Shown here one piece after another: positions 27,248 through 36,202 of a DNA stretch of 64,000 nucleotides (positions are counted from its first letter, which is position 1; each line of letters begins with the position of its first letter). This DNA comes from Rhizobium sp. BK418 (GTDB taxonomy: Bacteria; Pseudomonadota; Alphaproteobacteria; Rhizobiales; Rhizobiaceae). The stretch covers positions 1,112,081-1,176,080 of the forward strand of contig NZ_SLZK01000001.1 in the NCBI RefSeq assembly GCF_004341105.1, given 5' to 3'. A program made the position numbers and the translations under genes. The notes beneath the pieces were generated by a model. It did no database searches, had not been told where the DNA came from, and worked only from the letters and a program-made list of their open reading frames with translations.

Positions 27248-27439
27248 CTAGGGAAGTTCGATTTCACCGTCCACCACGTGGTTGAGGCCGGTGCTTTCGG
27301 CCGTCAGCGTCATGCGGACCTTCAGCTTTTTGCCTCTGATGTCCCCGTCGCGCACCGTCTCCTCGATCTTGCGCTGTGAGGTCACGCCGACTTCCTTCAG
27401 GAACTTGCGGATCGACATGTTGAAGGCGTCTTCGCTCAT
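27248..27439 (-). CDS. Small DUF6494-like protein, 63 residues
   Basis: The frame from the ATG at 27439 gives MSEDAFNMSIRKFLKEVGVTSQ..., a short helical and beta protein seen in many proteobacteria, close to DUF6494. The long upstream frame (to 27841) runs through a repeat element and is not part of the gene. The function is unknown. Confidence 0.7.
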   Translation of the reverse strand: MSEDAFNMSIRKFLKEVGVTSQRKIEETVRDGDIRGKKLKVRMTLTAESTGLNHVVDGEIELP

Positions 27440-27540
27440 GGTGAAACCCTCTGCATCCGGAAGGGATATTGTAAGCGAAGGCGCGCAGTCGGGAAAGCTG
27501 GATGGGGCGTGCGGTGCGAATAATCGACTCGCCGAATCTC

Positions 27541-27625
27541 CAACAGGTCTGGGGGTGCCGCCGTTGACAGCGCGCCCCATCCCTTGGCGTGCGCAGGTTG
27601 CCCCTCGCCTGTACGTCGCCGGCTG
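27541..27625. repeat. Island-associated repeat, copy A
   Basis: It contains CAGGTCTGGGGG, GTTGACAGCGCGCC and CATCCCTTGGCGTG, then a cytosine-rich CCCCTCGCCTG segment. Related copies lie at 30546-30640 and 38028-38143, on the two sides of the methyltransferase island. Confidence 0.75.
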
Positions 27626-27686
27626 GATCGTCAGCGCAAGCGGAATGCAATTGCGCTGTTGACCGAAGCGGACGCGGCGTCCCCAT

Positions 27687-28598
27687 TCAGACCGTCGTGG
27701 CCTCGCTGCGACAGACATCGATAAACGCACGTAGCGCCGAGGAAGTGAAACGGCTCGGATAATATAGCCGAGGCCCCTCCAGCTCAGCCCACCAGTCGGG
27801 CAGTACAGGAGTGAGCGTTCCGGCCCGGAAGTCGCTTTCAAGCCAGTTGCGGAAAGTGCCGATGATGCCCAGTCCTGCTCGCACGTAGTTCAATCCCGCG
27901 TTCAACGCGTTGGCGCTTAGAACAAGGGAGGTCGTAAACTCTACTATGTTTGCCGTTTCGTCCCCACGCCGCAACGACCAGGGAATGAGCATCCCGTCGG
28001 GCAGTCGATATCTGATCGCACGATGGTCGGTCAGCTCCTGCGGGTCTCTAGGCAGTCCGTGCTGCTTCACATAGGAGGGCGACGCGGCAAGCGCGATCTG
28101 CTGCAGGCGAGGACCGATCGGGAGGGAAATCATGTCCTTTTGGATGGAATCGCCATAACGGATGCCTGCATCACATCCCGCCGCGATGATGTCGACAAGG
28201 CTGTTCTCCACCACGATCTCGACCTGTACCTTCGGGTGCCTTCGCTGCAATTCAGCGATCAGCGGCGGGAGGATATCCGGAACAACCGCACCCGGAACGT
28301 TGAGTCTCAGGTAGCCCTGTATGTGGTCCGCCGAATTCGCCGCCTCGAAACAAGCTGCGTCCATTTCGGTCATCAGGGGCTGAATGCGTTCCGCCAGCCT
28401 GTGACCTTGGTCCGTGGCCCGGAGACTTCGGGTGGTACGCAAGAGAAGCGGCACGCCGAGTTGCTTCTCGATCCGCGAAACCGTGGTGCTGACTTTCGAA
28501 GGCGCAATGCCCAGCCGCTTCGCCGCTGCGCGGAAGCCGCCCTCGTTCAACACGGTGAGAAAGACCTGGAGATCGTTCGGCGACACATTGTTCTTCAT
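27687..28598 (-). CDS. LysR-family transcriptional regulator
   Basis: The 303-residue product has an N-terminal winged helix-turn-helix (about 5-62: DLQVFLTVLNEGGFRAAAKRLGIAPSKVSTTVSRIEKQLGVPLLLR) and a C-terminal periplasmic-binding-like effector domain (about 90-290). The start at 28598 follows the LysR domain start. The gene is divergent from an NmrA-family gene 106 bases away, its likely target. The coinducer is unknown. Confidence 0.93.
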   Translation of the reverse strand: MKNNVSPNDLQVFLTVLNEGGFRAAAKRLGIAPSKVSTTVSRIEKQLGVPLLLRTTRSLRATDQGHRLAERIQPLMTEMDAACFEAANSADHIQGYLRLNVPGAVVPDILPPLIAELQRRHPKVQVEIVVENSLVDIIAAGCDAGIRYGDSIQKDMISLPIGPRLQQIALAASPSYVKQHGLPRDPQELTDHRAIRYRLPDGMLIPWSLRRGDETANIVEFTTSLVLSANALNAGLNYVRAGLGIIGTFRNWLESDFRAGTLTPVLPDWWAELEGPRLYYPSRFTSSALRAFIDVCRSEATTV

Positions 28599-28704
28599 GC
28601 AGAACAGGCTATTCGAAATCGAGCGGATTATCAACGAAAGGAGTACCAATTAAGTTCCTTCCGTGCTCGCTATCCGGCAGGTGCGTCAACAAGGGGAATA
28701 TGCC

Positions 28705-29565
28705 ATGTTCATCGTCACGGGCGCTTCCGGCAAACTCGGCCGCAAGATTATTGAAAACCTTTTGCTTCACTTGCCTGCCACAAGCATTGGAGCAAGCGTC
28801 CGTGACCCGTCGAAGGTGGCAGATATCGCGGCAAGAGGCGTGCGTGTGCGGCAAGGCGATTTCAGCGATGCCGTGAGCCTGCGCGACGCCTGGGCAGGCG
28901 CCAGGCGACTTCTCCTGATTTCCTCCAATGCCGCCGCAACAGGTGGCGACCCGTTGGAGCAGCACGCGACTGCCATCCGCGTAGCGCGAGAAATCGGCGT
29001 CGAGCGCATCTTCTACACCAGCCAGATATCGAGCGCTGCGAGCTCTCAATTTCCACCCGGCAGATGCCACGCAGCGACGGAAGAGATGCTAGCACGGTCA
29101 GGATTGGCCTGGACTGCCATGCGGCACGGCTTTTATGCCGAAAGTGCGCTGATGATGAACAAGCGCGGCTTTGAAGCCGGCTCTCTGGAAGGACCAGAAG
29201 ATGGCCCGGTTGCATGGGTAACTCACGATGACCTCGCTGCTGCAGACGCAGCGCTGCTGGTCGGGAGGGAGGATATTGATGGCCCGACGCCGCCCCTGAC
29301 GGGAAGCGAGACCCTTGACCTTGCCGGTCTTGCGGAAGTAGCCGGAGAGCTGCTGGGTAGGCCTGTATCAAGAACGATTGTGAGCGAAGAGACCGTGAAA
29401 ACCAGAGCGTATGCCGCAGGCGCGCATCACGGGACAGTCGCTGTAATGCTGGGATATTACCGCGCGGCCCGTGCGGGAGAATTCGCAGCCACCGATCCGG
29501 CACTTGCCCGGATACTGGGACGGGCACCCGAGACCATGAGGGAGTTCCTGAAGGCAAACCTTTAG
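28705..29565 (+). CDS. NmrA/QOR2-like NAD(P)-binding reductase
   Basis: The 286-residue Rossmann protein begins MFIVTGASGKLGRKIIENL, the dinucleotide-binding GxxGxxG region. It continues with a short-chain-dehydrogenase-like fold without the catalytic Tyr-Lys motif, like NmrA-type or QOR2 quinone reductases. GGGGAATATGCC lies before the ATG. It is probably regulated by the divergent LysR protein and may act on quinones or sense redox state. Confidence 0.87.
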   Translation: MFIVTGASGKLGRKIIENLLLHLPATSIGASVRDPSKVADIAARGVRVRQGDFSDAVSLRDAWAGARRLLLISSNAAATGGDPLEQHATAIRVAREIGVERIFYTSQISSAASSQFPPGRCHAATEEMLARSGLAWTAMRHGFYAESALMMNKRGFEAGSLEGPEDGPVAWVTHDDLAAADAALLVGREDIDGPTPPLTGSETLDLAGLAEVAGELLGRPVSRTIVSEETVKTRAYAAGAHHGTVAVMLGYYRAARAGEFAATDPALARILGRAPETMREFLKANL

Positions 29566-29868
29566 CGCGGTTTCGTTCCCCGACCGACTGCTCGTTGCCT
29601 CCGGTATAGGCGCATCAGCGACGTGACGGCGCCGCTGGGACGGAATCCGCTTCCAGGCAAATGGGAAACGCGGCCTCAAGGCGGAGGCCGAATGGATCGC
29701 GTTGCCACCCGGCTGCATGGCAATCGGTGGTCGTGTCTCCGATCATTTCTGCTAAAGTCGGAACGCAAATTCGCCCGCGATGTCACGACTGCCGAAAGTA
29801 TGAAGGGCGCAGCCGGCTGATGGGCCTCTCGCTCATCGGGCCGCTTGTCTTGAAGGAGGAGCGCTACG
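29566..29868. other. Intergenic region with no identified feature
   Basis: These 303 bases lie between two plus-strand genes. Open frames here are short and lack conserved sequence. AGGAGGAGC at its end is the ribosome-binding site of the next gene. Confidence 0.45.
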
Positions 29869-30495
29869 ATGAGCACCGACCGGGATACCGTGCACTCCTA
29901 TGATGCAGTGGCGGCGCAGTACGCTGCCGAGGCTGCCGCGATGCCCGAGTGGGTCGCCACCGAGATCGATGCGTTCGTGGCCGGGTTGGGTGGCTCAGGC
30001 AGGGTGCTGGAGATCGGAAGCGGTGGCGGGCGAGATGCACTTGAGCTTGAGAAGCGGGGCATCAGCATCCGGCGCACCGACATTTCGAAAGGCTTCGTCG
30101 AATTGCTTCGCGACAGTGGCTTCGAGGCCGACCTGCTCGACCCGCTGACCGACGACCTGGCCGACCCGCAGCGTCCCGGCACGCGATACGACGGGATCTG
30201 GGCCTGCGCCTGTCTCATTCACGTGGCCCGCGACGATTTAGGCACGGTGCTTCGACGGCTTGCCGAGGCGACCCGCGCCGGAGGCCGGCTGCACGCCTCG
30301 GTGCGAGAGGGCGATGGCGAGGACGTATCCACCCACGGCGGCGCTGCAGCGCCTCGCCGCTACGTCGAAACCTACTGGCGCGAGCCCGCCCTGCGATCCG
30401 CACTCACGGACGCCGGCTGGATCGTCAGCGAGATACGCCGGTGTGTCGGGAAGCCCAATGATTGGTGGCTGAGCGTTCGGGCGAGCCGGGCGTGA
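29869..30495 (+). CDS. Class I SAM-dependent methyltransferase, 208 residues
   Basis: The SAM-binding motif I is GGSGRVLEIGSGGGRDA (about residues 41-57), then motif II (ISIRRTDIS), and an IWACACLIHVARDDL segment in the usual motif IV position. There are no extra domains. It has no clear partner gene. AGGAGGAGC precedes the ATG. It lies just before the repeat that marks the left side of the island. Confidence 0.87.
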   Translation: MSTDRDTVHSYDAVAAQYAAEAAAMPEWVATEIDAFVAGLGGSGRVLEIGSGGGRDALELEKRGISIRRTDISKGFVELLRDSGFEADLLDPLTDDLADPQRPGTRYDGIWACACLIHVARDDLGTVLRRLAEATRAGGRLHASVREGDGEDVSTHGGAAAPRRYVETYWREPALRSALTDAGWIVSEIRRCVGKPNDWWLSVRASRA

Positions 30496-30545
30496 CGCCC
30501 GCAGATGACGGAGATGGGTAACGCCGCTTCTCCCTCCAACCTCAC

Positions 30546-30640
30546 GCACCTGTCCCCCCCAAAAAAGGTCTGGGGGCAGCGCCGAAAACCTCGGTATGCC
30601 CTCATCCCTTGGCGTGTGTAGGTGCCTCTCGCGTCGTCCA
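30546..30640. repeat. Island-associated repeat, copy B (left side of the methyltransferase island)
   Basis: It has CCCCCCCAAAAAAGGTCTGGGGG (shortened here to its core AGGTCTGGGGG) and then CATCCCTTGGCGTGTG followed by a diverged T/C-rich tail. It is closest to copy C at 38028-38143. It sits about 80 bases outside the vsr stop. Confidence 0.75.
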
Positions 30641-30716
30641 GAGAGGGTAGAGGTGAGCTGACGACCGTGAAGCCATAAAGCGTGGCGGCAGAGGTATGTT
30701 GCTGCGGGTCCCCACC

Positions 30717-31139
30717 TTACCGGGACAGGAAGGTGTACAACTGCTCTGTTAGGCGATCCGAGTCTGTAATCTCGCACTCCCAGATCACAAGAACCTGCCA
30801 ACCAAGTGTCTCAAGCGTCGCCTGGCTCCTTTCATCTCTTCTCACATTGTCGTTGAACTTTCTTTGCCAATATTCAGCATGCGCCTTAGGCGTAGTGGTC
30901 CGGGCACATCCCGAATGTCGATGCCAAAAACACCCGTGCACGAAGATAACCTTGTTGAGTCGAGGAAAGACGAGGTCAGGAGTGCCAGGTAACGCTCGAA
31001 CGTGAAGCCGGTACCGATAGCCCAACCTGTGGACCGCGCGGCGTACCAACATCTCGGGTTTACTGTCAGTGGCCTTAACCCTCGCCATCAAGCGGCGGCG
31101 CGATTCAGGCACATCCGCAAATAGATCACTTTCTTTCAT
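30717..31139 (-). CDS. vsr: Vsr-family (very short patch repair) endonuclease
   Basis: The 140-residue product matches Vsr, which nicks DNA at T:G mismatches made by deamination of 5-methylcytosine. D55 in LPGTPDLVF matches the catalytic Asp of E. coli Vsr (D51), and H73 in the FVHGCFWHRHSGC region its catalytic His (H69). The zinc ligands C70, H75, C78 and C122 are present. The gene overlaps the upstream adenine-type methyltransferase gene by 4 bases, so it may be made with that enzyme, not with the cytosine methyltransferase of the divergent operon. In some loci Vsr-fold proteins act as restriction nucleases. Confidence 0.93.
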   Translation of the reverse strand: MKESDLFADVPESRRRLMARVKATDSKPEMLVRRAVHRLGYRYRLHVRALPGTPDLVFPRLNKVIFVHGCFWHRHSGCARTTTPKAHAEYWQRKFNDNVRRDERSQATLETLGWQVLVIWECEITDSDRLTEQLYTFLSR

Positions 31140-32635
31140 GACAGAGATGTAGTGCCAGGTGCAAACCCGAACAAACCCTCAAAACTCCTTTCGAATTCGC
31201 GTGGCGTCTCGCCACTCAAGCCCTCACGATCCTCACGAGACAATGAAGACCATCGAGGCAGAGGCGTTCTCATTAGAAATCGCTTGTAGAAACGCATCCA
31301 GCCTTGCTTGAGAGCCGGTGCCTCGGCCTTTGCGGTTATCTCAAGAAGGCCACTGTTCAAAACACGTTGGAGAGTTTCCACAGGCCACTCCCCCGGCCAG
31401 ATCGCATAAATGGAATGCGCCGGAATTCCTCCTGTTCGATCGAGGGTGACAAAAGGCTTGTTGCACAGTTCAGGCATCAGAAGCTTAGGACCGATCGACC
31501 AAAGCGCGGGAACTGCATCGATCGTCCGCCAATATTGCTCTCTCTCTCTGAACTGACTTCTTTGGCTCAGTACCTCTCGCCGCCTATTGAACCATGCTCT
31601 GAAACCGGGCCACCGCAGAGGATCGATTAGAGCGCCCTGCCGATCATACGGCACAATTACCCGCAACCGCGCGGTATCGACGGCCAAGCCGACCAAATCC
31701 TTTCTTTCAAGGAATGGACGAACGAGTTCATCCTCGACTTCGCTGATGTCTTCAGGATCAAGTATGAATGTTCGGCCAGCACCGAGGGCCGGACCAACAC
31801 GAACTGTGCACCCGGCCTCCTGGAGGCTTCCATGCCGCGAGAGGAGATCGCGCTGCATCGCTTGAGCTTTTTCTCTCTTGTTTGACGACTGCTGATGAGC
31901 TGAACTGCCGCTTGGTGTTAACAAGACGATCGCGCTGTAAGCGCCCACCGTTTTCAGAAATGGATCGGATGGGCGCTCGTCGGCCACTGTGATGGTCCAT
32001 CCTCGCGATTTAGTGTCTTGAAGAAAGGCTTCTCCGTATTGCGCAAACATCCATCTATCGCTGGTCAATGCTGCGATGGAACCGCCTTCGCTCGCCCATT
32101 CTTGCATTTTATTCAGGAATGCAACCGACAGATCACCTCGGGTGCTTACGCTCGGCAGGTTTTCGCGGTAGACACTTGCCAGGATGGCAGGAACGTTCTT
32201 CCAGCGAACGTAGGGCGGGTTTGCCGCAACGTGAGTGGCGCGCCCGGGGTTCTCCAAGAGAAAATCCCGCTCGCACACCCATTCTAAGACAAGTTGGTCG
32301 GCGAATTGTGGAGAAATGCTCTCCTCGATCAGTAATTTTCGAAGTAGCCGCCGCACAGTCGCTACGGCCACCGGATGGAGCTCGAAACTCCTGATCCGTG
32401 GTTCGAGATCGCCAAAGGAAGGTATTCGACCGTGAGAGCGAAAAGAATAGAGAAGGCGACGAACTCCTTCTAGGAGGATTGAGCCTTCCCCGGCACAGGG
32501 TTCGAGGAGAACCGCTTGCGAGAGATCCGCGTTTGAGGTCCAGCCAATCAAATCGAGCAAGCGAGCCGCAATTGGGGCCGACGTGTATATTGCGCAACGA
32601 TCGTGTAATTCCTCTATCGCTGCGTGCAGTTCCAT
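31136..32635 (-). CDS. N6-adenine-type DNA methyltransferase with C-terminal specificity region
   Basis: The 499-residue protein has a SAM-binding motif I, EPCAGEGS (residues 45-52), and the catalytic motif IV NPPY (139-142), the pattern of adenine (or amino) DNA methyltransferases of the gamma or Eco57I/TaqI kind. The part after about residue 260 is a likely target-recognition domain, with LDRTGGIPAHSIYAIW and a Trp-rich end. It starts 147 bases from the divergent GHKL gene, so a common control region is likely. Its stop overlaps vsr by 4 bases. Confidence 0.88.
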   Translation of the reverse strand: MELHAAIEELHDRCAIYTSAPIAARLLDLIGWTSNADLSQAVLLEPCAGEGSILLEGVRRLLYSFRSHGRIPSFGDLEPRIRSFELHPVAVATVRRLLRKLLIEESISPQFADQLVLEWVCERDFLLENPGRATHVAANPPYVRWKNVPAILASVYRENLPSVSTRGDLSVAFLNKMQEWASEGGSIAALTSDRWMFAQYGEAFLQDTKSRGWTITVADERPSDPFLKTVGAYSAIVLLTPSGSSAHQQSSNKREKAQAMQRDLLSRHGSLQEAGCTVRVGPALGAGRTFILDPEDISEVEDELVRPFLERKDLVGLAVDTARLRVIVPYDRQGALIDPLRWPGFRAWFNRRREVLSQRSQFREREQYWRTIDAVPALWSIGPKLLMPELCNKPFVTLDRTGGIPAHSIYAIWPGEWPVETLQRVLNSGLLEITAKAEAPALKQGWMRFYKRFLMRTPLPRWSSLSREDREGLSGETPREFERSFEGLFGFAPGTTSLS

Positions 32636-32782
32636 TCATTCGTCCTCTGGCAATTTCCCTTCACTGCTTATAACAATACCGTTCGCCGAAGGGCAGTTAG
32701 AAAAACCGTTTATATAGCCGAGGGTTGAATAAATGTTGAGCGTCCAACGGACATACCTTTTGACCTCTCGGATGTCTTTCAA
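32636..32782. promoter_or_regulatory. Divergent promoter region of the methyltransferase island
   Basis: These 147 bases separate the adenine-methyltransferase gene and the GHKL kinase gene, so both promoters must lie here or nearby. The stretch is AT-rich (for example TTTATATAGCC near 32709). No clear operator was seen. Confidence 0.5.
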
Positions 32783-35068
32783 ATGACAGGATTCAGCGTC
32801 GATACCAAGCTTTTTCAAGAGCTCGGCGAACTGCTGGTCTCGAAAGAGAGCATCGCCCTCGTCGAACTCATCAAGAATGCCTACGATGCCGACGCAACTG
32901 TGGTGACCGTCACGGGTGTCAACATCGGCGACGCAGAGCATGGCCAAATCATCGTGGCCGATGACGGCGTCGGTATGGACGGCGGTGAGTTTCGGCGCGG
33001 CTTCCTGACCATTGCAGGCCGAACGAAGAATAGCGGTGATCGTCGGTCGCCCGTTTTCGGGCGTCGATATACAGGTGAAAAGGGGGTCGGCCGCCTTGCT
33101 TCCCACAAACTCGGCGTGGTGGTCGAGGTTCAGTCACGCAAAGCGGGGCCTACGCAAAGAGGTGCAGCCGCCCTGCCATCCGCCGTTTCGGAGGTCAATG
33201 CGCACATAGACTGGGCCGCGATAGAGGCGCTCGAAACGCTCGATCAGATACCGACCTCCGGAGCGGTGACCGTCGTCGAAAGCTCGAAGCCCACAAAGCC
33301 CGAAAGCGGAACGACGCTGACCATCGCGCCCCTGCGAACCGCCTGGTCCGGCCGCATGCGCACCAGCTTCCTTCAAGAAGCTGCCACGCTTGCGCCCTTG
33401 CCCGTAACCTGGAAGAAATTGCCAGATGGCGTGGTGGCCGAGAAACTGCTGTTCGATGCTCTTCCGATCCGCGACCAACAGTCGAGCGATCCGGGTTTCG
33501 AAGTCATCTTCGGCGGAGATCTGAGCCTCGGCGATCAGCTTTTGCCGGATGATGCGGCAGCAGCCAACTGGATTGCAGAAATTTCATTTGATCGGGACAG
33601 CGGAAAGCTTGCTATCGCACTAGCGCCTACCGCAAGGGAGCTTCGAGACGCGCCGAACGCAGAAGGATTTCGCTTTGAAAAGCTTCTCGGAAAGAATGCC
33701 GGGCCATCTTTCAGCGCACGAATTCTCCAGCTGTCAAATAATTCCTGGACGGAGGAAATCTCAGGAGTCCGCCTGTTCATGGAAGGCTTCCGAGTATCCC
33801 CCTATGGCGAACCGCGAAATGACTGGCTGGGATTGGATAATGACTATCTCTCGCGTGCAAAGCGCGCTCTGACGGGGCTGGCAAGGCTTGATGCCGATCG
33901 TGTTCCAGAGGGTCTCGACAGCGAGGGACTAACGACCCAGGGTAATAAAAACTATCTGGGGGCTGTTTTCCTGCACAGGTCTAGCAGTCCGGGCCTCGAG
34001 ATGGTCGTGAGCCGCGAAGGCTTCCTGCCTGGAGCAGCCTTGGACTTCATCGCCGACTGGACGCGTGTTGCCATTGATTTGATTGTTAGATTCAAATCGC
34101 TGGCGCGGAACAAGCCTAAAGAAGTGCGAACACAAGAGCGGCTTGCTCAGAGAACTGCGGCAAATAGATCAGATGTCAACGAGACACCGACTGCGCTGCG
34201 CGTGCGGGAAAATGCGATGGAGGTCGAGCGCAAGTTTGTCAATATTGCGCAAGCGGTTGAGCGCAATGATTTTCAGGCGGCGGCACGAGAGGCTAAGGAA
34301 CTGCAACCAAGCCTGAGCGAGATCCGGGATATGGCCGATCAATTCGGTAGCGAGGCGGTGCAGTGGCGTGTTCTGGCCTCGCTGGGGACGGAGCTCGCGG
34401 CCTTCGTGCACGAGATCAATGCCGTTGGCCTTCAGATATCCGTCCTGGCGCGCGATCTGGAAGACGCCCTGACGATGGACGATCTCGCCCGCACGCGCGC
34501 ATCGATCCGCAAGGCGAGGCAGCGCGCACTGGACCTCGCCGATCGCATACGGCGAAATGCGACCTATCTGGTCGACGCGACAAGCTTCGAAGGACGACGC
34601 CGGCGGGCACGGATATTGCCGCGCGAAAGCTTCGAAGCCGTCCGGCAGTTCTTCGGCTCCAGGATTGAACAGAAAGGCATTACGGTCGTCAACGACATTC
34701 CGGCAGACTTCCGGACGCCGCCAATGTTCCCGTCGGAAGTGTCGGGCATATTCACCAACCTCCTGTCGAACGCGGTCAAGTTCACGGATGTCGGGGGTCG
34801 GATCGAGGTCACTGCACGGGAACGCGGCGGTTTCTGCGAGGTGCAGATGAGCAATACGGGCGTGGCGGTAGATCTCTCCCGCGCCCGCCGGTTTTTCGAG
34901 GCGTTCCAGTCCACAACGGAGCGTCCTGATGCCGTCCTCGGGCAGGGTATGGGAATGGGCCTTACCATCACCCGCGCCTTCGTCCAGGAATATGGCGGCG
35001 AGATAGATTTCGTCGCACCTCCGCCTGGTTTCGCAACATCCGTCTGTTTAAGAATTCCCGTTAGGTAA
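32783..35068 (+). CDS. Tandem GHKL ATPase: Hsp90/MORC-like N-terminus and histidine-kinase C-terminus
   Basis: This 761-residue protein has two ATPase folds of the GHKL superfamily. The N-terminal one resembles Hsp90/MutL/MORC: N box ELIKNAYDAD with E28 and N32, G1 box DDGVGMD (D61), and G2 box TGEKGVGRLA (98-106). The C-terminal part is a histidine kinase: H box with H543 in FVHEIN, N box NLLSNAVKF (N663), a degenerate G1 box (NTGVAVD) and an intact glycine lid GQGMGMGLTIT. A long middle part (about 200-490) has no clear family. No membrane segment was found, so it is soluble. The receiver gene starts 4 bases later. Confidence 0.88.
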   Translation: MTGFSVDTKLFQELGELLVSKESIALVELIKNAYDADATVVTVTGVNIGDAEHGQIIVADDGVGMDGGEFRRGFLTIAGRTKNSGDRRSPVFGRRYTGEKGVGRLASHKLGVVVEVQSRKAGPTQRGAAALPSAVSEVNAHIDWAAIEALETLDQIPTSGAVTVVESSKPTKPESGTTLTIAPLRTAWSGRMRTSFLQEAATLAPLPVTWKKLPDGVVAEKLLFDALPIRDQQSSDPGFEVIFGGDLSLGDQLLPDDAAAANWIAEISFDRDSGKLAIALAPTARELRDAPNAEGFRFEKLLGKNAGPSFSARILQLSNNSWTEEISGVRLFMEGFRVSPYGEPRNDWLGLDNDYLSRAKRALTGLARLDADRVPEGLDSEGLTTQGNKNYLGAVFLHRSSSPGLEMVVSREGFLPGAALDFIADWTRVAIDLIVRFKSLARNKPKEVRTQERLAQRTAANRSDVNETPTALRVRENAMEVERKFVNIAQAVERNDFQAAAREAKELQPSLSEIRDMADQFGSEAVQWRVLASLGTELAAFVHEINAVGLQISVLARDLEDALTMDDLARTRASIRKARQRALDLADRIRRNATYLVDATSFEGRRRRARILPRESFEAVRQFFGSRIEQKGITVVNDIPADFRTPPMFPSEVSGIFTNLLSNAVKFTDVGGRIEVTARERGGFCEVQMSNTGVAVDLSRARRFFEAFQSTTERPDAVLGQGMGMGLTITRAFVQEYGGEIDFVAPPPGFATSVCLRIPVR

Positions 35069-35071
35069 TCC

Positions 35072-36202
35072 ATGCCCGATATCATTTATGTTGATGACGA
35101 GCCTGAAGAATTTCTCAGTGAAGCTGAGGCAATTCGCGGTAGAGTTAAGGACGTAAAATTTCAGAAGAATGAAAGCCTCGATGAATCGTTCGAAGACGCT
35201 AAAAATGCGGCTCTCTGGCTGTTTGATTTTTACTTGATCGACCCAGACCACGGTGATTACCGCGATGAAAATGGTCTTAGTCTTTTCCAGAAATGGAAAG
35301 CTGCCATGGGAGGGCGACCAACCACGGTGGTAGTCAGTAATGCGCTTGAACGAGCCATTGGGGAACCTCCTGGACGTGAAGAGCGGCGTCACGTGATCGC
35401 ACAAAAGCATGGCGTCGAATGGCTCGGACCAAAAGACCCTGACACAGCCGATCGCATCAATCAGTTGGCTGATGCCTCTCTAAGCATTGGGGAAAGTCTT
35501 GAGCTGAGCTCTTCTGGAAGTGGAGAGCCGGGGGTTGTAGATCTTCGCAACCTTTGCGTCGCCGTCCTTCGTGCGCCTGAGACGGAAGATTGGTCGGAGA
35601 GCGCTATGCGTCATATCGACCGTGCGCGGCCACCACGCGAGGTGTCTACACCGTCAGATACGCTCAAAGCTCAGGTTGTGATTGGCTGGCTGCTCGCGCA
35701 CGTCCTCCCTTATCCATCCTTCTTGTTAACCGACAGACAGGCGGCGCTGCGCCTACAGATTACGCCTGACAGTTTCAGAAAGCTCGTTGAAACGGTGGGA
35801 ACCGATGGTAATGGGGGAGCGCATCAAGGGAAGCTTCTCGCATCCAGATACGAGGGGCCGCTTTCACGTTTCTTGGGGCCAAGATGGTGGCGCGCTGGCA
35901 TTGATGACCTTGCATGGCACCTGTCACAGGACGCAGCCGGATTTCAGGCTGCCTTGGAGGCCCTAGCCGGGACTGGCGCCATCAAATGGCTCGAACAGTC
36001 GGAACCAGTTCTGGTCTCTGACGCAGACCTGATCGAGACCGATGAGATTGCAGAAGCCAAGGACTGCGTCCGGGTGACTGATGAAGATTTCCCTGCGGGC
36101 ATCGATCCTGCTTGGGTACGGATAGATGAAGCGCGTTCAGACAAAAAGCTGGCTGCCAAAGTTATCTATGAAGATCGCGAGCTTCTGGACGACGAAGAAT
36201 GA
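35072..36202 (+). CDS. Receiver-domain protein with novel C-terminal half (response-regulator-like)
   Basis: Residues 1-125 look like a complete phosphoacceptor receiver domain: acidic pair D8-D9, phosphorylation site D52 in LWLFDFYLID, S89 in the fourth strand and K121. After about residue 160 comes a region of about 210 residues with no recognised DNA-binding or enzymatic fold (RYEGPLSRFLGPRWWRAGIDD; a highly acidic end, DRELLDDEE). It is expected to be phosphorylated by the kinase encoded just before it. Its stop overlaps the next start by 4 bases (ATGA). Confidence 0.8.
   Translation: MPDIIYVDDEPEEFLSEAEAIRGRVKDVKFQKNESLDESFEDAKNAALWLFDFYLIDPDHGDYRDENGLSLFQKWKAAMGGRPTTVVVSNALERAIGEPPGREERRHVIAQKHGVEWLGPKDPDTADRINQLADASLSIGESLELSSSGSGEPGVVDLRNLCVAVLRAPETEDWSESAMRHIDRARPPREVSTPSDTLKAQVVIGWLLAHVLPYPSFLLTDRQAALRLQITPDSFRKLVETVGTDGNGGAHQGKLLASRYEGPLSRFLGPRWWRAGIDDLAWHLSQDAAGFQAALEALAGTGAIKWLEQSEPVLVSDADLIETDEIAEAKDCVRVTDEDFPAGIDPAWVRIDEARSDKKLAAKVIYEDRELLDDEE

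Noticed and set aside
30414..30433. A stretch of about 19 bases, GCCGGCTGGATCGTCAGCG, that also follows repeat copy A near 27618
   Set aside because: Inside the methyltransferase gene it encodes conserved residues (AGWIVSE), so the match may be chance and I did not treat it as an att site.
32636..33106. A 156-residue minus-strand frame ahead of the adenine methyltransferase gene
   Set aside because: It overlaps the N-terminal ATPase coding region of the GHKL gene and has no ribosome-binding site or conserved sequence.
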